DNA of 64,000 nt from Brevibacillus antibioticus (GCF_005217615.1 NZ_SZNK01000001.1:5876501-5940500), one strand, 5' to 3'. Numbered from the stretch's first letter, positions 43,424 to 52,818 are shown. Notes: generated by a model from the letters alone, not told the origin. Numbers and translations are program-made.

Positions 43424-43659
43424 AAAAAAGCCTCCCCATTGAGCGGGGAGGCGGTTGTCGACTATGAAAGCGTCTCGTCTCCTCTCATCTCTCGGGTCAG
43501 TAGCCGAGACAAGCCAAAAAGGCTCTATCTCGACTCTTATCCGTTGGAATTAGCACCGTTTCGCTATCCAAGGTACGCATGATGAGCGTACGATTCATGG
43601 TATAGCGCCGGTTGCCGGGCATCATAGGGCCAGTCCCTCAGCCAGCTCGCGATAAGAGT
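43424..43659 (-). promoter_or_regulatory. SAM-I riboswitch (S-box) with long expression platform, mtnWXBD
   Basis: The minus strand shows the S-box aptamer from CTCTTATCGCGAGCTGGC (43659) to GGATAAGAG (43534). Conserved parts are GAGGGACTGGCCC, GCCCGGCAACC and GGTGCTAATTCCAACG. An unusual stretch of about 80 bases follows with further GAGAC/GTCTC stems, before the terminator GCCTCCCC/GGGGAGGC with T6 (43452-43424). When SAM is plentiful, transcription should stop before mtnW. Confidence 0.94.
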
Positions 43660-43755
43660 TATTCATTTCCCCCATGATATGACGTTCATTGGCAGGAGTC
43701 AATCCTTGTTTTTGCAGAGAATGTGCAGCAGGTTATCAGAAAAATGAGACGAAGG

Positions 43756-43780
43756 TGAAACTTTTTTGCACTTTCTGCGT
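43756..43780 (+). promoter_or_regulatory. candidate ECF promoter of the second sigma/anti-sigma pair
   Basis: TGAAAC (43756-43761) followed by T6, 16 bases in total, then CGT (43778-43780) matches the ECF (SigW/SigX/SigM) pattern. The predicted transcript start is at or within a few bases of ATG 43789. Confidence 0.55.
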
Positions 43781-43788
43781 GGTAAGGG

Positions 43789-44304
43789 ATGAAGGGGTGT
43801 GAACGGCTTGGGAAAGTAGGTCTGGAGGATGTGTACCAGCTGCATGTAAACGATATTTACCGCTATCTTTTCCGGCTGACACGAGATGAGAGGCTGGCAG
43901 AGGATCTGACACAGGAAACCTTTTGTCGCGCCTACTCTTCCTTGGATGACTACCGTGGGGAAAAAGTACGACCTTGGCTGTTCAAGGTGGCCTATCACGC
44001 TTTCGTAGACGGTTATCGCAGGAAGACGAAACACCGGTTTGCGTTTGTGGAAGTCCTGCCAGAGCGACGTGATCATGCAGCGGTTGATCCGGCAGAGCAT
44101 GTCGTAAACAAGGAGCTGTGGGAAGTGGCCCATGACTATTTGGAGAGACTTCCAGAAAAGCAGAGACAGGTCATTTTGTTGTCTGCCATGCAGTTTTCCT
44201 ACGCGGAAATGGCAGAGGTACTCGGGATCGAGCTGGCAGACGTCAAGCGTTCCTTGTTTCGGGGGAGACAAAAGATGCGGCAGTTGTGGAGGGAGGAAAG
44301 CTGA
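43789..44304 (+). CDS. ECF-type RNA polymerase sigma factor
   Basis: Sigma region 2 (LHVNDIYRYLFRLTRDERL, AEDLTQETFCRAYSSLDDY, VRPWLFKVAYHAFVDGYRRK) and region 4 (RLPEKQRQVILLSAMQFSY, AEMAEVLGIELADVKRSLFR) are complete in 171 residues. The gene is followed by a membrane anti-sigma factor gene with overlapping stop and start. The style is close to SigM. If the ECF promoter above is right, the transcript starts almost at the first ATG, so translation may be leaderless or start further in; no later in-frame start has a well-placed ribosome binding site. Confidence 0.88.
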   Translation: MKGCERLGKVGLEDVYQLHVNDIYRYLFRLTRDERLAEDLTQETFCRAYSSLDDYRGEKVRPWLFKVAYHAFVDGYRRKTKHRFAFVEVLPERRDHAAVDPAEHVVNKELWEVAHDYLERLPEKQRQVILLSAMQFSYAEMAEVLGIELADVKRSLFRGRQKMRQLWREES

Positions 44305-45494
44305 TGATGAACAAGGATGAGAATCATCGCGAGCAAAGGCTGCTTGCTTATTTGCGTGGGGAAATGGCGGAAGAAGATTCGAAACAATTCGAGGAGGAAA
44401 TAGCCGCTGACGAGGAATACGCACAGCGGTTGGAGAGGCTTTTGCTGGGGGAAGAAACGGGAGAGGACAACGCGAAGATAAAACAGCCTGAAACGCTGTC
44501 GGCTGAAAAACAGCGCGCGATTGTTCGCCGGGGGAAATGGAAAAATCGGTTGAGCAACGCTGGATTCACCATAGTGCTTCCCTTTTTGACCGGAGTTGTG
44601 TTGCTGATTCTGAATGGCTGGGTAGGGTCGCTGATGCATGAGGATCTGTTCCGCGTTGCGAAGTCGATGGTCAATTTTACTCAACCCGGTGTTAGTGTAG
44701 GCGGGAGTGGCTCGCAGGTGGGATTGCTATACGGCAATATCAGCATGGAGCTTCGCGAGAGAGTCGGGTCGGAAGAAAAGAACGCTGGCCGCTTTGAAAG
44801 TACAAATGTGTTGTGGAACGTAAATGCCGGGCCGAAATGGACGAATGGAGTCAGGGAGCAAAAGCTGTATTTCCGTTATCCGACTGAGGGAGAAAAGGAG
44901 GGTACGATGTTTCTCACTTCACCTGCCTGGACAACGATGGAAAAGCTACCTGAGGGGACCGTTTCTCAGCTCGCGATTTCCTTCGATCACTTCCTGACGT
45001 ATGAGGAGTACTATGAACTGGTTTCCCGCCATGTTACCTCTTCGGGACAAGATACGGTTTGGTTTGCGGTAGACACAGGGGTGGAGCGCAAGCAAGCAGA
45101 AGGTGAGGGGGGCAAACGGTTTCTCGGTCCCGGGTACGTATGGGGGTTTGCTCAGCATGAACTGGATTACGGAAGTGCACCCATTCAGGTAAATGGGGAA
45201 GAAGACAGAAGAATGGCTGCCTATTTGGAGGAGATGAAGTACTTATCTGAGCAGGAAGATCTGGCTAGCGATATCGGCAGATCCTTGCTATTTCGTAGGG
45301 ATCTACAGATAGCGGAGCGATATAGCTATATGCAGGAAAAGGGAGTACGCATCTACGGCGCCGTCCTCACCGGACCTACGAAAGAACTGCTGAAGCTCAA
45401 GGCCGAAAAGTCGATAACAGCGGCGTTATTAGGCAAGGTAGACTGGTGGAATTGGGAGAGACCTGCGGCATCGGGAACACATTATACCTACTAG
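44304..45494 (+). CDS. membrane anti-sigma factor (YhdL-like, sigma-regulator N and C domains)
   Basis: The start at ATG 44304 overlaps the sigma stop by one base, behind GGAGGAAAG. The cytoplasmic N-terminus (about 75 residues: EQRLLAYLRGEMAEEDSKQF, ADEEYAQRLERLLLGEE) should hold the sigma factor. One membrane helix follows (IVLPFLTGVVLLILNGWVG), then a long outer region with FTQPGVSVGGSGSQVGLLYG and repeated beta-like segments. This layout fits the sigma-regulator family of YhdL, which restrains SigM, in a 396-residue protein. It is probably autoregulated with its sigma factor. Confidence 0.78.
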   Translation: MMNKDENHREQRLLAYLRGEMAEEDSKQFEEEIAADEEYAQRLERLLLGEETGEDNAKIKQPETLSAEKQRAIVRRGKWKNRLSNAGFTIVLPFLTGVVLLILNGWVGSLMHEDLFRVAKSMVNFTQPGVSVGGSGSQVGLLYGNISMELRERVGSEEKNAGRFESTNVLWNVNAGPKWTNGVREQKLYFRYPTEGEKEGTMFLTSPAWTTMEKLPEGTVSQLAISFDHFLTYEEYYELVSRHVTSSGQDTVWFAVDTGVERKQAEGEGGKRFLGPGYVWGFAQHELDYGSAPIQVNGEEDRRMAAYLEEMKYLSEQEDLASDIGRSLLFRRDLQIAERYSYMQEKGVRIYGAVLTGPTKELLKLKAEKSITAALLGKVDWWNWERPAASGTHYTY

Positions 45495-45526
45495 TAGCAC
45501 GGTGCGAATTTTTGCACAAAAGAGTG

Positions 45527-45556
45527 TTGACATCGTGGAATCGTTGGTTGTATGAT
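45527..45556 (+). promoter_or_regulatory. promoter of the mtnKA operon
   Basis: TTGACA (45527-45532), 18 bases, TATGAT (45551-45556). It lies 37 bases before the SAM-I aptamer. Confidence 0.75.
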
Positions 45557-45592
45557 TCAAACTAAATCAAAAACCGAATACGTTTTGGATAC

Positions 45593-45802
45593 CTTATCCA
45601 GAGAAGGTGGAGGGACTGGCCCGATGATACCCGGCAACCGACATGACGCCATTCAGACGCGGGAAAGCGACTGATTGACAGGCGACATGCACGGTGCTAA
45701 TTCCTGCAGAAACAAAAGTGGTCTGGAAGATAAGGGGGACATCAACACGGTTCTTACACGTGACGACAGCGACCTCTTTTCTTCGGGAAAAGAGGTCTTT
45801 TT
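45593..45802 (+). promoter_or_regulatory. SAM-I riboswitch (S-box) of mtnKA
   Basis: The aptamer runs from CTTATCCAGAGAAGGTGGAG to GATAAGG, with GAGGGACTGGCCC, ACCCGGCAACC and GGTGCTAATTCCTGC conserved. The terminator GACCTCTTTT/AAAAGAGGTC with TTCGG loop and T5 follows at 45771-45802. It should switch off mtnK and mtnA when SAM is high. Confidence 0.95.
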
Positions 45803-45870
45803 ATTGCTCCAGGACACAAACAAAACAGGTAGAGATAGAGAAAAAATACGTAGAGGGGAGTTTTGGAATC

Positions 45871-47100
45871 ATGGCATATCGTGCATTGACTGAACAGGAA
45901 GCAGTGGAGTACGTAAAAGGAATACCGGGTCTTTTTAGCGAAGGAGCAGAGTTGACCAGTCGCGAAATCGGGGATGGGAACCTCAATCTGGTTTTTGACA
46001 TTCAGGAGCCAGCAACCGGTAAGAGCGTCATTGTCAAGCAAGCACTGCCTTTTGCCCGCGTCGTGGGAGAATCTTGGCCGCTTACGATTGATCGTGCACG
46101 TATCGAGAGCGAGGCACTCCGCATTCAGCACAAATACGTTCCAGACCTGGTGCCACAGGTGTATCATTTCGATGGGGAACTTGCGTTGACCGTTATGGAA
46201 AACGTCGGGGACCACATCATCATGCGCAAAGGTCTGATCGAAGGAAAACGATACCCGCTATTCGCGAAGCAAATTGGCCGTTTTCTCGCGCAAACCTTGT
46301 TTTTTACATCCGATCTGGGCGCGCATCCGTACGATAAAAAATCGCTAGTCGGAACATTCATAAATCCAGAATTGTGCAAAATAACAGAAGACCTCGTCTT
46401 TACCGATCCGTATGAAAATGCGCCTACCAACGACTTCAACCCGTTGATCCGCCGTGAAGTCGAGGCGATCTGGAACAACAGGCCGCTGAAGCTGGAAATC
46501 GCCAAGCTGAAATACGATTTCCTTACACGCTCGGAAGCGCTCCTTCATGGTGACTTGCATACTGGAAGTATTTTCATCACGGAAACCAGCCTGAAAGCAA
46601 TCGATCCGGAGTTCGCTTACTACGGTCCGATCGGTTTTGACATTGGGGCGGTCATTGCCAATCTGCTGCTCAACTACGCAGGACAGCACGGTTTGCAAAA
46701 AGATCAAGGAGAACGGGAAACGTACCGCGAATACTTACTGGAAACGGTCGAGGATGTCTGGAATGAATTCGTTTCGCAATTCGTTCAGCTCTGGCATAAG
46801 CAAGCCAAAGAGCGTAGCGCCCATGTCGAAGGACTATGGCAAGGCTACGTGAAGCGCTTGATTCAGGATACAGCAGGCTATGCCGGATGCAAAATCCTGC
46901 GTCGTGTCATCGGCTTGGCAGGTGTAGCGGACCTGAATGCCATTGAAGACGACCAGACTCGCGCAGAAGCAGAGCGTCTGGCTCTCTCGATTGGAGAGGC
47001 GCTGATTCTTGGTCGCGGCGGCATCGACGAATCGACAGATATTACGGACATCGTACGCACTGTGACCGAACGTTACTATCAGGAGGCTACGACAGTATGA
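45871..47100 (+). CDS. mtnK: 5-methylthioribose kinase
   Basis: It phosphorylates methylthioribose with ATP in methionine salvage. It is a kinase of the choline/aminoglycoside kinase fold, 409 residues long. It has [14 protein letters not shown], the catalytic loop [14 protein letters not shown] and the metal motif [19 protein letters not shown] 45871 lies ten bases behind AGAGGGGAG; the open frame upstream is riboswitch sequence. It overlaps mtnA by four bases. Confidence 0.95.
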   Translation: MAYRALTEQEAVEYVKGIPGLFSEGAELTSREIGDGNLNLVFDIQEPATGKSVIVKQALPFARVVGESWPLTIDRARIESEALRIQHKYVPDLVPQVYHFDGELALTVMENVGDHIIMRKGLIEGKRYPLFAKQIGRFLAQTLFFTSDLGAHPYDKKSLVGTFINPELCKITEDLVFTDPYENAPTNDFNPLIRREVEAIWNNRPLKLEIAKLKYDFLTRSEALLHGDLHTGSIFITETSLKAIDPEFAYYGPIGFDIGAVIANLLLNYAGQHGLQKDQGERETYREYLLETVEDVWNEFVSQFVQLWHKQAKERSAHVEGLWQGYVKRLIQDTAGYAGCKILRRVIGLAGVADLNAIEDDQTRAEAERLALSIGEALILGRGGIDESTDITDIVRTVTERYYQEATTV

Positions 47101-48137
47101 CAACCAGCACCCAATTGGCACCCGTTACATGGGAGAATGACGCATTGGTCTTGCTTGACCAGACGCGTCTGCCAGTAGAAACGATCTATTTGAACTTGAC
47201 CACCTCCGAGCAAGTATGGGGTTCCATCCGACGCTTGGAAGTACGTGGCGCACCAGCGATTGGCATGGCGGCGGCTTACGGGCTCTACCTGGGCATTCGT
47301 GGCAGTGAAGCGAGTAACTACGATGAGTTTTGGCAGGAACTGAACCAGCAGGCAGACTACCTGGGCTCTTCCCGTCCGACAGCGGTGAATCTGTTCTGGG
47401 CGTTGGATCGTATCAAGGCTCGTGTTGAAAAAGAAAGCGGTGCGTCGATTGCCAATTTGAAGGCGGCAGTGCTCGATGAAGCACTGGCGATACAAAAGGA
47501 AGACGCTGAAGTATGCCGGACCATCGGAGAGCATTTGCTCACTCTGTTGCATGACGGTATGGGAATTCTCACGCACTGTAATCCAGGGGCATTGGCTACA
47601 GCAGCGTACGGTACGGCTACCGCTCCCTTTTATTTGGCAAAGGAACGCGGCTGGAACCTGAAGGTGTACGCGGACGAAACTCGTCCTGTCCTGCAAGGTG
47701 CTCGTCTTACTGCATTCGAATTGCAGCAAGCAGGAATTGATGTCACGCTGATCTGCGACAACATGGCGGCGATGGTCATGTCCCAAGGGAAAGTAGAGGC
47801 TGTCATCGTGGGTACAGACCGCGTAGCGGCGAATGGCGATGTCGCCAACAAAATCGGCACGTATGGGGTAGCGGTATTGGCAAAAGCTCACGGCATTCCT
47901 TTTTACGTGGCAGCTCCCTTGTCCTCCGTCGATCTGGAGACACCGACAGGCGCAGATATTCCGATTGAAGAGCGTCCAGCTGAGGAAATTACCCACGGCT
48001 TGGGCAAACAGGTAGCTCCAGACGATATCAAGGTGTACAATCCTGCGTTCGATGTAACGCCTGCGAAGTACATTACTGCGATCGTTACGGAGACAGGCAT
48101 TTTCAAGCCGGAAGAGATCGGCAACAGCAAAAAATAA
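47097..48137 (+). CDS. mtnA: methylthioribose-1-phosphate isomerase
   Basis: It isomerises methylthioribose-1-phosphate to the ribulose form. It is related to the eIF2B alpha fold, with [17 protein letters not shown], the catalytic cysteine in [11 protein letters not shown] and the Asp motif [19 protein letters not shown]. The length of 346 residues is standard. It is translated together with mtnK (ATGA overlap); its product goes to MtnB of the divergent operon. Confidence 0.95.
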   Translation: MTTSTQLAPVTWENDALVLLDQTRLPVETIYLNLTTSEQVWGSIRRLEVRGAPAIGMAAAYGLYLGIRGSEASNYDEFWQELNQQADYLGSSRPTAVNLFWALDRIKARVEKESGASIANLKAAVLDEALAIQKEDAEVCRTIGEHLLTLLHDGMGILTHCNPGALATAAYGTATAPFYLAKERGWNLKVYADETRPVLQGARLTAFELQQAGIDVTLICDNMAAMVMSQGKVEAVIVGTDRVAANGDVANKIGTYGVAVLAKAHGIPFYVAAPLSSVDLETPTGADIPIEERPAEEITHGLGKQVAPDDIKVYNPAFDVTPAKYITAIVTETGIFKPEEIGNSKK

Positions 48138-48151
48138 AAGAATCGTTTATA

Positions 48152-48187
48152 AGCGTTCGCCCTGTTGTTGCAGGCGGGCGCTTTTTG
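48152..48187 (+). terminator. terminator of mtnKA
   Basis: AGCG-CGCC-TG and CA-GCG-GCGCT arms pair with small bulges around TTGTTG, followed by TTTTT. Confidence 0.7.
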
Positions 48188-48236
48188 CTCATTTTGGTGT
48201 TTTCCAGTAAAATATCCAATAAAAGGGGAGATTCGT

Positions 48237-48812
48237 ATGCAAACGATTCAACGGATAGCCATCAATGAAGATACGTACTTGAAACAATTAGAATTAGCCG
48301 ATGCTGAGGAGTTATTTTTGCTTACGGATTCAAACCGCAAGAATCTTATGGAGTGGCTGCCATGGCTGAATTATACGAAGAAGGTAGAGGATTCTCGCCA
48401 ATTCATCCAAGCGACGATCCAGCAGTACAACGATAATCGCGGCATCAACTACGGCATTTGGTACCAAGGGCGTCTGGCTGGAACAGTCGGCGTACATACG
48501 GTGGATTGGATCAATAAAAAAACGTCCATCGGCTATTGGCTGGGTGCGCAATTTCAGGGCAAGGGCCTGATGACAGAAGCAGTGGCGACGTACTTGGACG
48601 TGTTGATCTTCGGGTCATGGGATTTGGAAAAAGTAACGATTCAGGCTGCTACGGAAAACGACAAGAGCAGATCGATCCCGGAACGATTAGGGTTTCAACT
48701 GGAAGGGATACTGCGCCGGAATGAATTCCTTTATGATCATTACGTGGATCATGCCACTTACAGCCTGCTAAAAGAGGAATGGCTTGACTGGAAAACCGAT
48801 AAAAAATCGTAG
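48237..48812 (+). CDS. GNAT acetyltransferase, RimJ/RimL type
   Basis: A 191-residue N-acetyltransferase. It has the LELADAEELFLLTDSNR start, the acetyl-CoA region WLGAQFQGKGLMTEAVATYL and the NDKSRSIPERLGFQLEGILR motif. That order is standard for the RimL group, which acetylates protein N-termini or small molecules. ATG 48237 has AAAAGGGGAG six bases upstream. It is a single gene; the target is unknown. Confidence 0.85.
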   Translation: MQTIQRIAINEDTYLKQLELADAEELFLLTDSNRKNLMEWLPWLNYTKKVEDSRQFIQATIQQYNDNRGINYGIWYQGRLAGTVGVHTVDWINKKTSIGYWLGAQFQGKGLMTEAVATYLDVLIFGSWDLEKVTIQAATENDKSRSIPERLGFQLEGILRRNEFLYDHYVDHATYSLLKEEWLDWKTDKKS

Positions 48813-48831
48813 GTTGAACTGTATGCTTTGA

Positions 48832-48860
48832 TTGACAATGAAAATTCTGTAAATTACGAT
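48832..48860 (+). promoter_or_regulatory. promoter upstream of the bmrCD-like operon
   Basis: TTGACA (48832-48837), 17 bases, TACGAT (48855-48860). The transcript would start near 48867, just ahead of a terminator-like hairpin. Confidence 0.55.
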
Positions 48861-48877
48861 GGTGAAGACAGATCAAG

Positions 48878-48908
48878 AGGGCTGCGCGTGATTCGCAAGC
48901 CCTTTTTT
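48878..48908 (+). terminator. terminator or attenuator in the leader of the bmrCD-like operon
   Basis: AGGGCTGCG and CGCAAGCCCT pair with one bulge around TGATT, followed by TTTTTT. It lies between the candidate promoter and the first ABC gene, so it may stop transcription conditionally instead of simply ending the acetyltransferase gene. Confidence 0.65.
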
Positions 48909-48947
48909 AGTCGTGCTGTTAGCTTTGAATAAATAGAGGTGATTTAG

Positions 48948-50690
48948 ATGCAGACACTTCGGCAATTATCTTGGTTTTTTCGTGCCTATTGGAAACGATA
49001 CGTCATTGGAATCTCAGTGCTGTTTATTATCGATGTCCTCATGCTTTGGCCGCCGAAATTAATCGGGGATCTGGTCGATTCAATTCGCAACAGTTCCCTG
49101 ACGGACGCTGACTTGACGCAAACAGTGGTCATCTTGCTCGTATTGGGTGTGAGCTTGTATGGGTTGCGGTTTCTCTGGCGGTACTTGTTAAATGGGGGAG
49201 CCTTGATTCTCGAGAGGACGTTGCGTGAGCGACTGTTTGCCCATTTGACCAGAATGACCCCGTCGTTTTTTCATCGCAAACGCAGTGGTGATCTGATGGC
49301 TGTGGCTACCAACGATATTCCCGCCATTGAACAAACGGCTAGTACAGGAGTGCTTACGCTTGTCGATGCGCTGTTTATGACCTTGTTAACGCTGGGCGTT
49401 ATGGTGACCTCAATTGATTGGAAGCTGACACTGGCTGCACTGATTCCGATGCCGTTTTTGGCTTGGTCAACGGCGTACTATGGAAAGTTGCTGCATGAGC
49501 GCTTTTACTTGGCACAGGAAGCCTTCGGAGAGATGAATGATCATGTTCAACAATCCGTATCGGGTGTTCGGGTTTTGAGAGCATTTGTTCAGGAAAAGGC
49601 CGATATTGAGGCATATCGCCGGGTTAGTGAAAAAACGTTGGAGCGAAATGTGAGCGTTTCGCGGATCGATGCCCTTTTCGAGCCGACGATCGGGATTATT
49701 ATTGGCTTCAGCTTTTTGATCGGTCTGGGCTATGGGACGTATTTGGTGTTCACCAGCGCTATCTCCTTAGGGGATTTGGTTGCGTTCAATTTATACTTGG
49801 GACTTTTAATTTGGCCGATGTTCGCCTTTGGTTGGCTGGTCAATGTGTTGCAACGCGGCGGCGCTTCCCACAAGCGTTTTACAGAGCTAATGGTGGAGCA
49901 GCCAGATGTGACGGAAGCAGCGAATCCGGTCACGAGCCAAATCGCCAATACCGTAGAAGCACGCCATTTTTCCTTTACATATCCGGGCACTGACAAGCCG
50001 GCACTCACCGACATCTCGTTTCGTTTGGGAGAAGGAGAGACGCTCGGGATTGTCGGACGGACGGGAAGCGGCAAGTCGACGTTGTGTCGTTCCTTATTGC
50101 ATCAATATCAGATGAAGGAACAAGCTCTGTTTATCGGGGGCATCCCGATCGAAGGACTCGCTTTCGATACGCTACGGGAAAAAATCGGCTATGTGCCTCA
50201 GGAGCATTTGCTGTTCTCACGGACGATTGCAGAAAATGTTACATTCGGAAAACCACAAGCAACGACTGAGGAAGTGATGCGTGCGTTGGAGCTTGCGGAG
50301 ATGAAGAGAGATCTGGCGCAATTCAGAGATGGATTGCAAACCATGGTTGGAGAGAAGGGAGTCACCCTCTCTGGGGGACAAAAACAGCGTATTTCCATTG
50401 CACGCGCTCTTTTGACGGATGCGGATATTCTGATTCTCGACGATTCACTATCGGCTGTGGATGCGCGGACTGAGGAGAGTATCCTTCGTCATCTGCGACA
50501 GGAGCGCGCGGATAAAACGACGATTATCACTGCTCATCGATTGTCTGCCGTACAGCACGCACAACTGATTCTCGTGCTGGATGAGGGGCAGATCGTCGAA
50601 CGAGGGACACATGACGAGCTGATGCAGCGCAACGGGTGGTATGCGGAGCAGTACCGTCGTCAGCAAATGGAACAGGACGTGGCTGGTTGA
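48948..50690 (+). CDS. bmrC: heterodimeric ABC multidrug exporter half, BmrC (YheI)-like
   Basis: A 580-residue half-transporter with six membrane helices and a C-terminal ABC domain. Walker A is GIVGRTGSGKSTLCRSL, the signature TLSGGQKQRISIARALL and the H-loop TIITAHRLSA. Walker B reads ILILDDSLSAVD, so the catalytic Glu is replaced by Asp; this is the degenerate partner of an asymmetric exporter, as known for BmrC. Its intact LSGGQ would complete the active site of the partner. ATG 48948 follows AGAGGTGA. The start of the BmrD-like gene is 16 bases downstream. Confidence 0.85.
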   Translation: MQTLRQLSWFFRAYWKRYVIGISVLFIIDVLMLWPPKLIGDLVDSIRNSSLTDADLTQTVVILLVLGVSLYGLRFLWRYLLNGGALILERTLRERLFAHLTRMTPSFFHRKRSGDLMAVATNDIPAIEQTASTGVLTLVDALFMTLLTLGVMVTSIDWKLTLAALIPMPFLAWSTAYYGKLLHERFYLAQEAFGEMNDHVQQSVSGVRVLRAFVQEKADIEAYRRVSEKTLERNVSVSRIDALFEPTIGIIIGFSFLIGLGYGTYLVFTSAISLGDLVAFNLYLGLLIWPMFAFGWLVNVLQRGGASHKRFTELMVEQPDVTEAANPVTSQIANTVEARHFSFTYPGTDKPALTDISFRLGEGETLGIVGRTGSGKSTLCRSLLHQYQMKEQALFIGGIPIEGLAFDTLREKIGYVPQEHLLFSRTIAENVTFGKPQATTEEVMRALELAEMKRDLAQFRDGLQTMVGEKGVTLSGGQKQRISIARALLTDADILILDDSLSAVDARTEESILRHLRQERADKTTIITAHRLSAVQHAQLILVLDEGQIVERGTHDELMQRNGWYAEQYRRQQMEQDVAG

Positions 50691-50705
50691 AAGGGGGAGC
50701 GTTTC

Positions 50706-52790
50706 ATGAGCAAAGAAAAGGTATGGGGGCGTTTGACCGAGTTCGCCAGGCCATTTCAAAAGCAAATACTGGGCGCGCTGTTCCTGCTCTTACTGGGAAC
50801 GAGTGCAGAGTTGGCGGGTCCTTTTTTAGCCAAGGTCATGATTGATAATCACATCTTGGCGATCCAAAAGCCTTGGTATCAACTGGACGAAGTGCCACCA
50901 CAAGCAGCGGGGCAGGTCGCCTCATTGAACGGTACAAACTATATTCGAGAAGATGTCGCAGCAATGACGGGTCTTGCTTTGGACAGCATCAAACAAAAGG
51001 AAGTAACCGTGCTGACAGAAGGCACGACCTATTACTTGGTCTTTGGTAAGGTGAATCCAAACGCGGAGAAGCAATTCACTCCGATTGCGCCAGAAAACAG
51101 CAGGGAGCGCTTCGAGGTAACGACGAAGGATCCATCAGGTCAAAAGATGACCTCCACAGGCATTCGGCTAACCGCAGAGGAAGTCAAGGTGATGTATCAA
51201 GGGGATTTCCTGCCCATTGTCTGGCTGTCTGTAGGTTATGGAGCACTGATCTTGCTCTCTGCTGGTTTCAACTACGTCCAGATTTTGTGGCTGCAAAAGA
51301 TCGCCCAGCGCATCATTCAGCAAATGAGGATGAAGTTGTTTATCCATTTGCAAAAGCTTCCGGTTGCCTTTTTTGACAAAACGCCAGTAGGTGCGCTTGT
51401 CTCCCGTGTGAGCAATGATACAGAAGCCATCCGTGAGCTGTATGTAAGTGTGCTCGCCACATTTGTACAGAACGGTCTTTATTTGATTGGAATCTTGATC
51501 GCGCTCTACATCTTGCAGCCTGAGCTCGCCTTCTTCTGCTTTTTGACGGTGCCAGTGCTCGTACTGCTAGTCTACGTGTATCAAAAGTATAGCTCTCGTT
51601 ACTATGCGGTGATTCGCGCGAAGCTCAGTGATATGAACACAACGATCAATGAAATGATCCAGAACATGACGATCGTGCAGGCTTTTCGTCGGGAGAAAGG
51701 TGTACAAAAGGAGTTTGCGGATGTAAACGAAGACTACTTCAAGGTGCGGATGAAAGAAATCAATCTCGAATCCTTGCTTTTGCGCCCAGCGGTAGATTTG
51801 ATCTGGAAAATTTCCTTGACGCTGATCGTGTGGTATTACGGCTCGACTTCCTTCCACAGTGCGATTTCCTTTGGTGCGCTTTTTGCTTTTGTCGATTACA
51901 TGGGGCGTTTTTTCGAACCAATCAATATGATCATGAATCGGTTGTCGCAAATGCAACAGGCGACCATTTCGGCGGGGCGCGTCTTCGAAATTATGGATGA
52001 GATGACGGAGAAGCAAGAAACGGGTGCGCAAATCGAGCGCCCGCGTGGAGAGGTTGTTTTTGATAGCGTATCTTTTGCTTATCAGGGTGATGATTACGTC
52101 TTGAAAAACGTCTCCTTTACGGCGCAGCCTGGGCAGACGATTGCGCTGGTAGGGCACACCGGATCGGGAAAAAGCTCCTTGATGAATTTGCTGCTCGGGT
52201 TCTATCCGGTGACGAAAGGGAGCATTTTGATCGACGGGCAGGATATGAGACAGATTGATACGCATTCGGTGCGCAGTCATGTCGGTCTCGTTTTGCAAGA
52301 CCCGTTCTTGTTTACGGGAAGCATTGGATTCAATATTCGCATGTACAAGGATACGATTACGGATGAAGAAGTGAAGCGGGCTGCAAAAGCGGTACGTGCT
52401 GATGAATTCATTTCCAAGCTGCCGGGCGGTTATGACGAACCAGTTGTCGAGCGGGGCATGACACTATCCGCTGGCCAGCGCCAATTGATCTCTTTTGCAC
52501 GTGCATTGGCTGCTGATCCGGCGATGCTGATCTTGGATGAAGCAACGGCAAGCATTGACAGTGAAACAGAGCTAGCCATTCAGGAAGCGTTGCATGTACT
52601 ATCAAAAGGTAGGACGACATTCATCATTGCACATCGATTGTCGACGATTCAGCACGCCGACCAGATTCTTGTTTTGTCCCGTGGAGAAATCATGGAGCGA
52701 GGTACCCATGACGAACTCATGGCGCAAAATGGTCTTTATCAAAAAATGTACCAGCTTCAGCAGGGGAGTGCTTCCGTAGAGAGTGCTTAG
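50706..52790 (+). CDS. bmrD: heterodimeric ABC multidrug exporter half, BmrD (YheH)-like
   Basis: The 694-residue partner subunit. After the first membrane helix it has an extra outer domain of about 110 residues (NYIREDVAAMTGLALDSIK to TGIRLTAEEVKVMYQG), which makes it longer than BmrC. The ABC domain has Walker A ALVGHTGSGKSSLMNLL, Walker B MLILDEATASID with the catalytic Glu, and a deviant signature LSAGQRQLISFARAL. The active site would combine this Walker B with the LSGGQ of the partner. ATG 50706 has GGGGGAGC upstream. The pair should export drugs or lipids. Confidence 0.85.
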   Translation: MSKEKVWGRLTEFARPFQKQILGALFLLLLGTSAELAGPFLAKVMIDNHILAIQKPWYQLDEVPPQAAGQVASLNGTNYIREDVAAMTGLALDSIKQKEVTVLTEGTTYYLVFGKVNPNAEKQFTPIAPENSRERFEVTTKDPSGQKMTSTGIRLTAEEVKVMYQGDFLPIVWLSVGYGALILLSAGFNYVQILWLQKIAQRIIQQMRMKLFIHLQKLPVAFFDKTPVGALVSRVSNDTEAIRELYVSVLATFVQNGLYLIGILIALYILQPELAFFCFLTVPVLVLLVYVYQKYSSRYYAVIRAKLSDMNTTINEMIQNMTIVQAFRREKGVQKEFADVNEDYFKVRMKEINLESLLLRPAVDLIWKISLTLIVWYYGSTSFHSAISFGALFAFVDYMGRFFEPINMIMNRLSQMQQATISAGRVFEIMDEMTEKQETGAQIERPRGEVVFDSVSFAYQGDDYVLKNVSFTAQPGQTIALVGHTGSGKSSLMNLLLGFYPVTKGSILIDGQDMRQIDTHSVRSHVGLVLQDPFLFTGSIGFNIRMYKDTITDEEVKRAAKAVRADEFISKLPGGYDEPVVERGMTLSAGQRQLISFARALAADPAMLILDEATASIDSETELAIQEALHVLSKGRTTFIIAHRLSTIQHADQILVLSRGEIMERGTHDELMAQNGLYQKMYQLQQGSASVESA

Positions 52791-52818
52791 TAGGGAGCTA
52801 GGGAGGAGAAACAACACC

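Noticed and set aside
45694-45870. Upstream extension of mtnK
   Set aside because: The bases belong to the SAM-I riboswitch and its terminator.
47079-47996. Antisense open frame of 305 codons over mtnA
   Set aside because: It mirrors the codon pattern of mtnA, has no ribosome binding site and matches no family.
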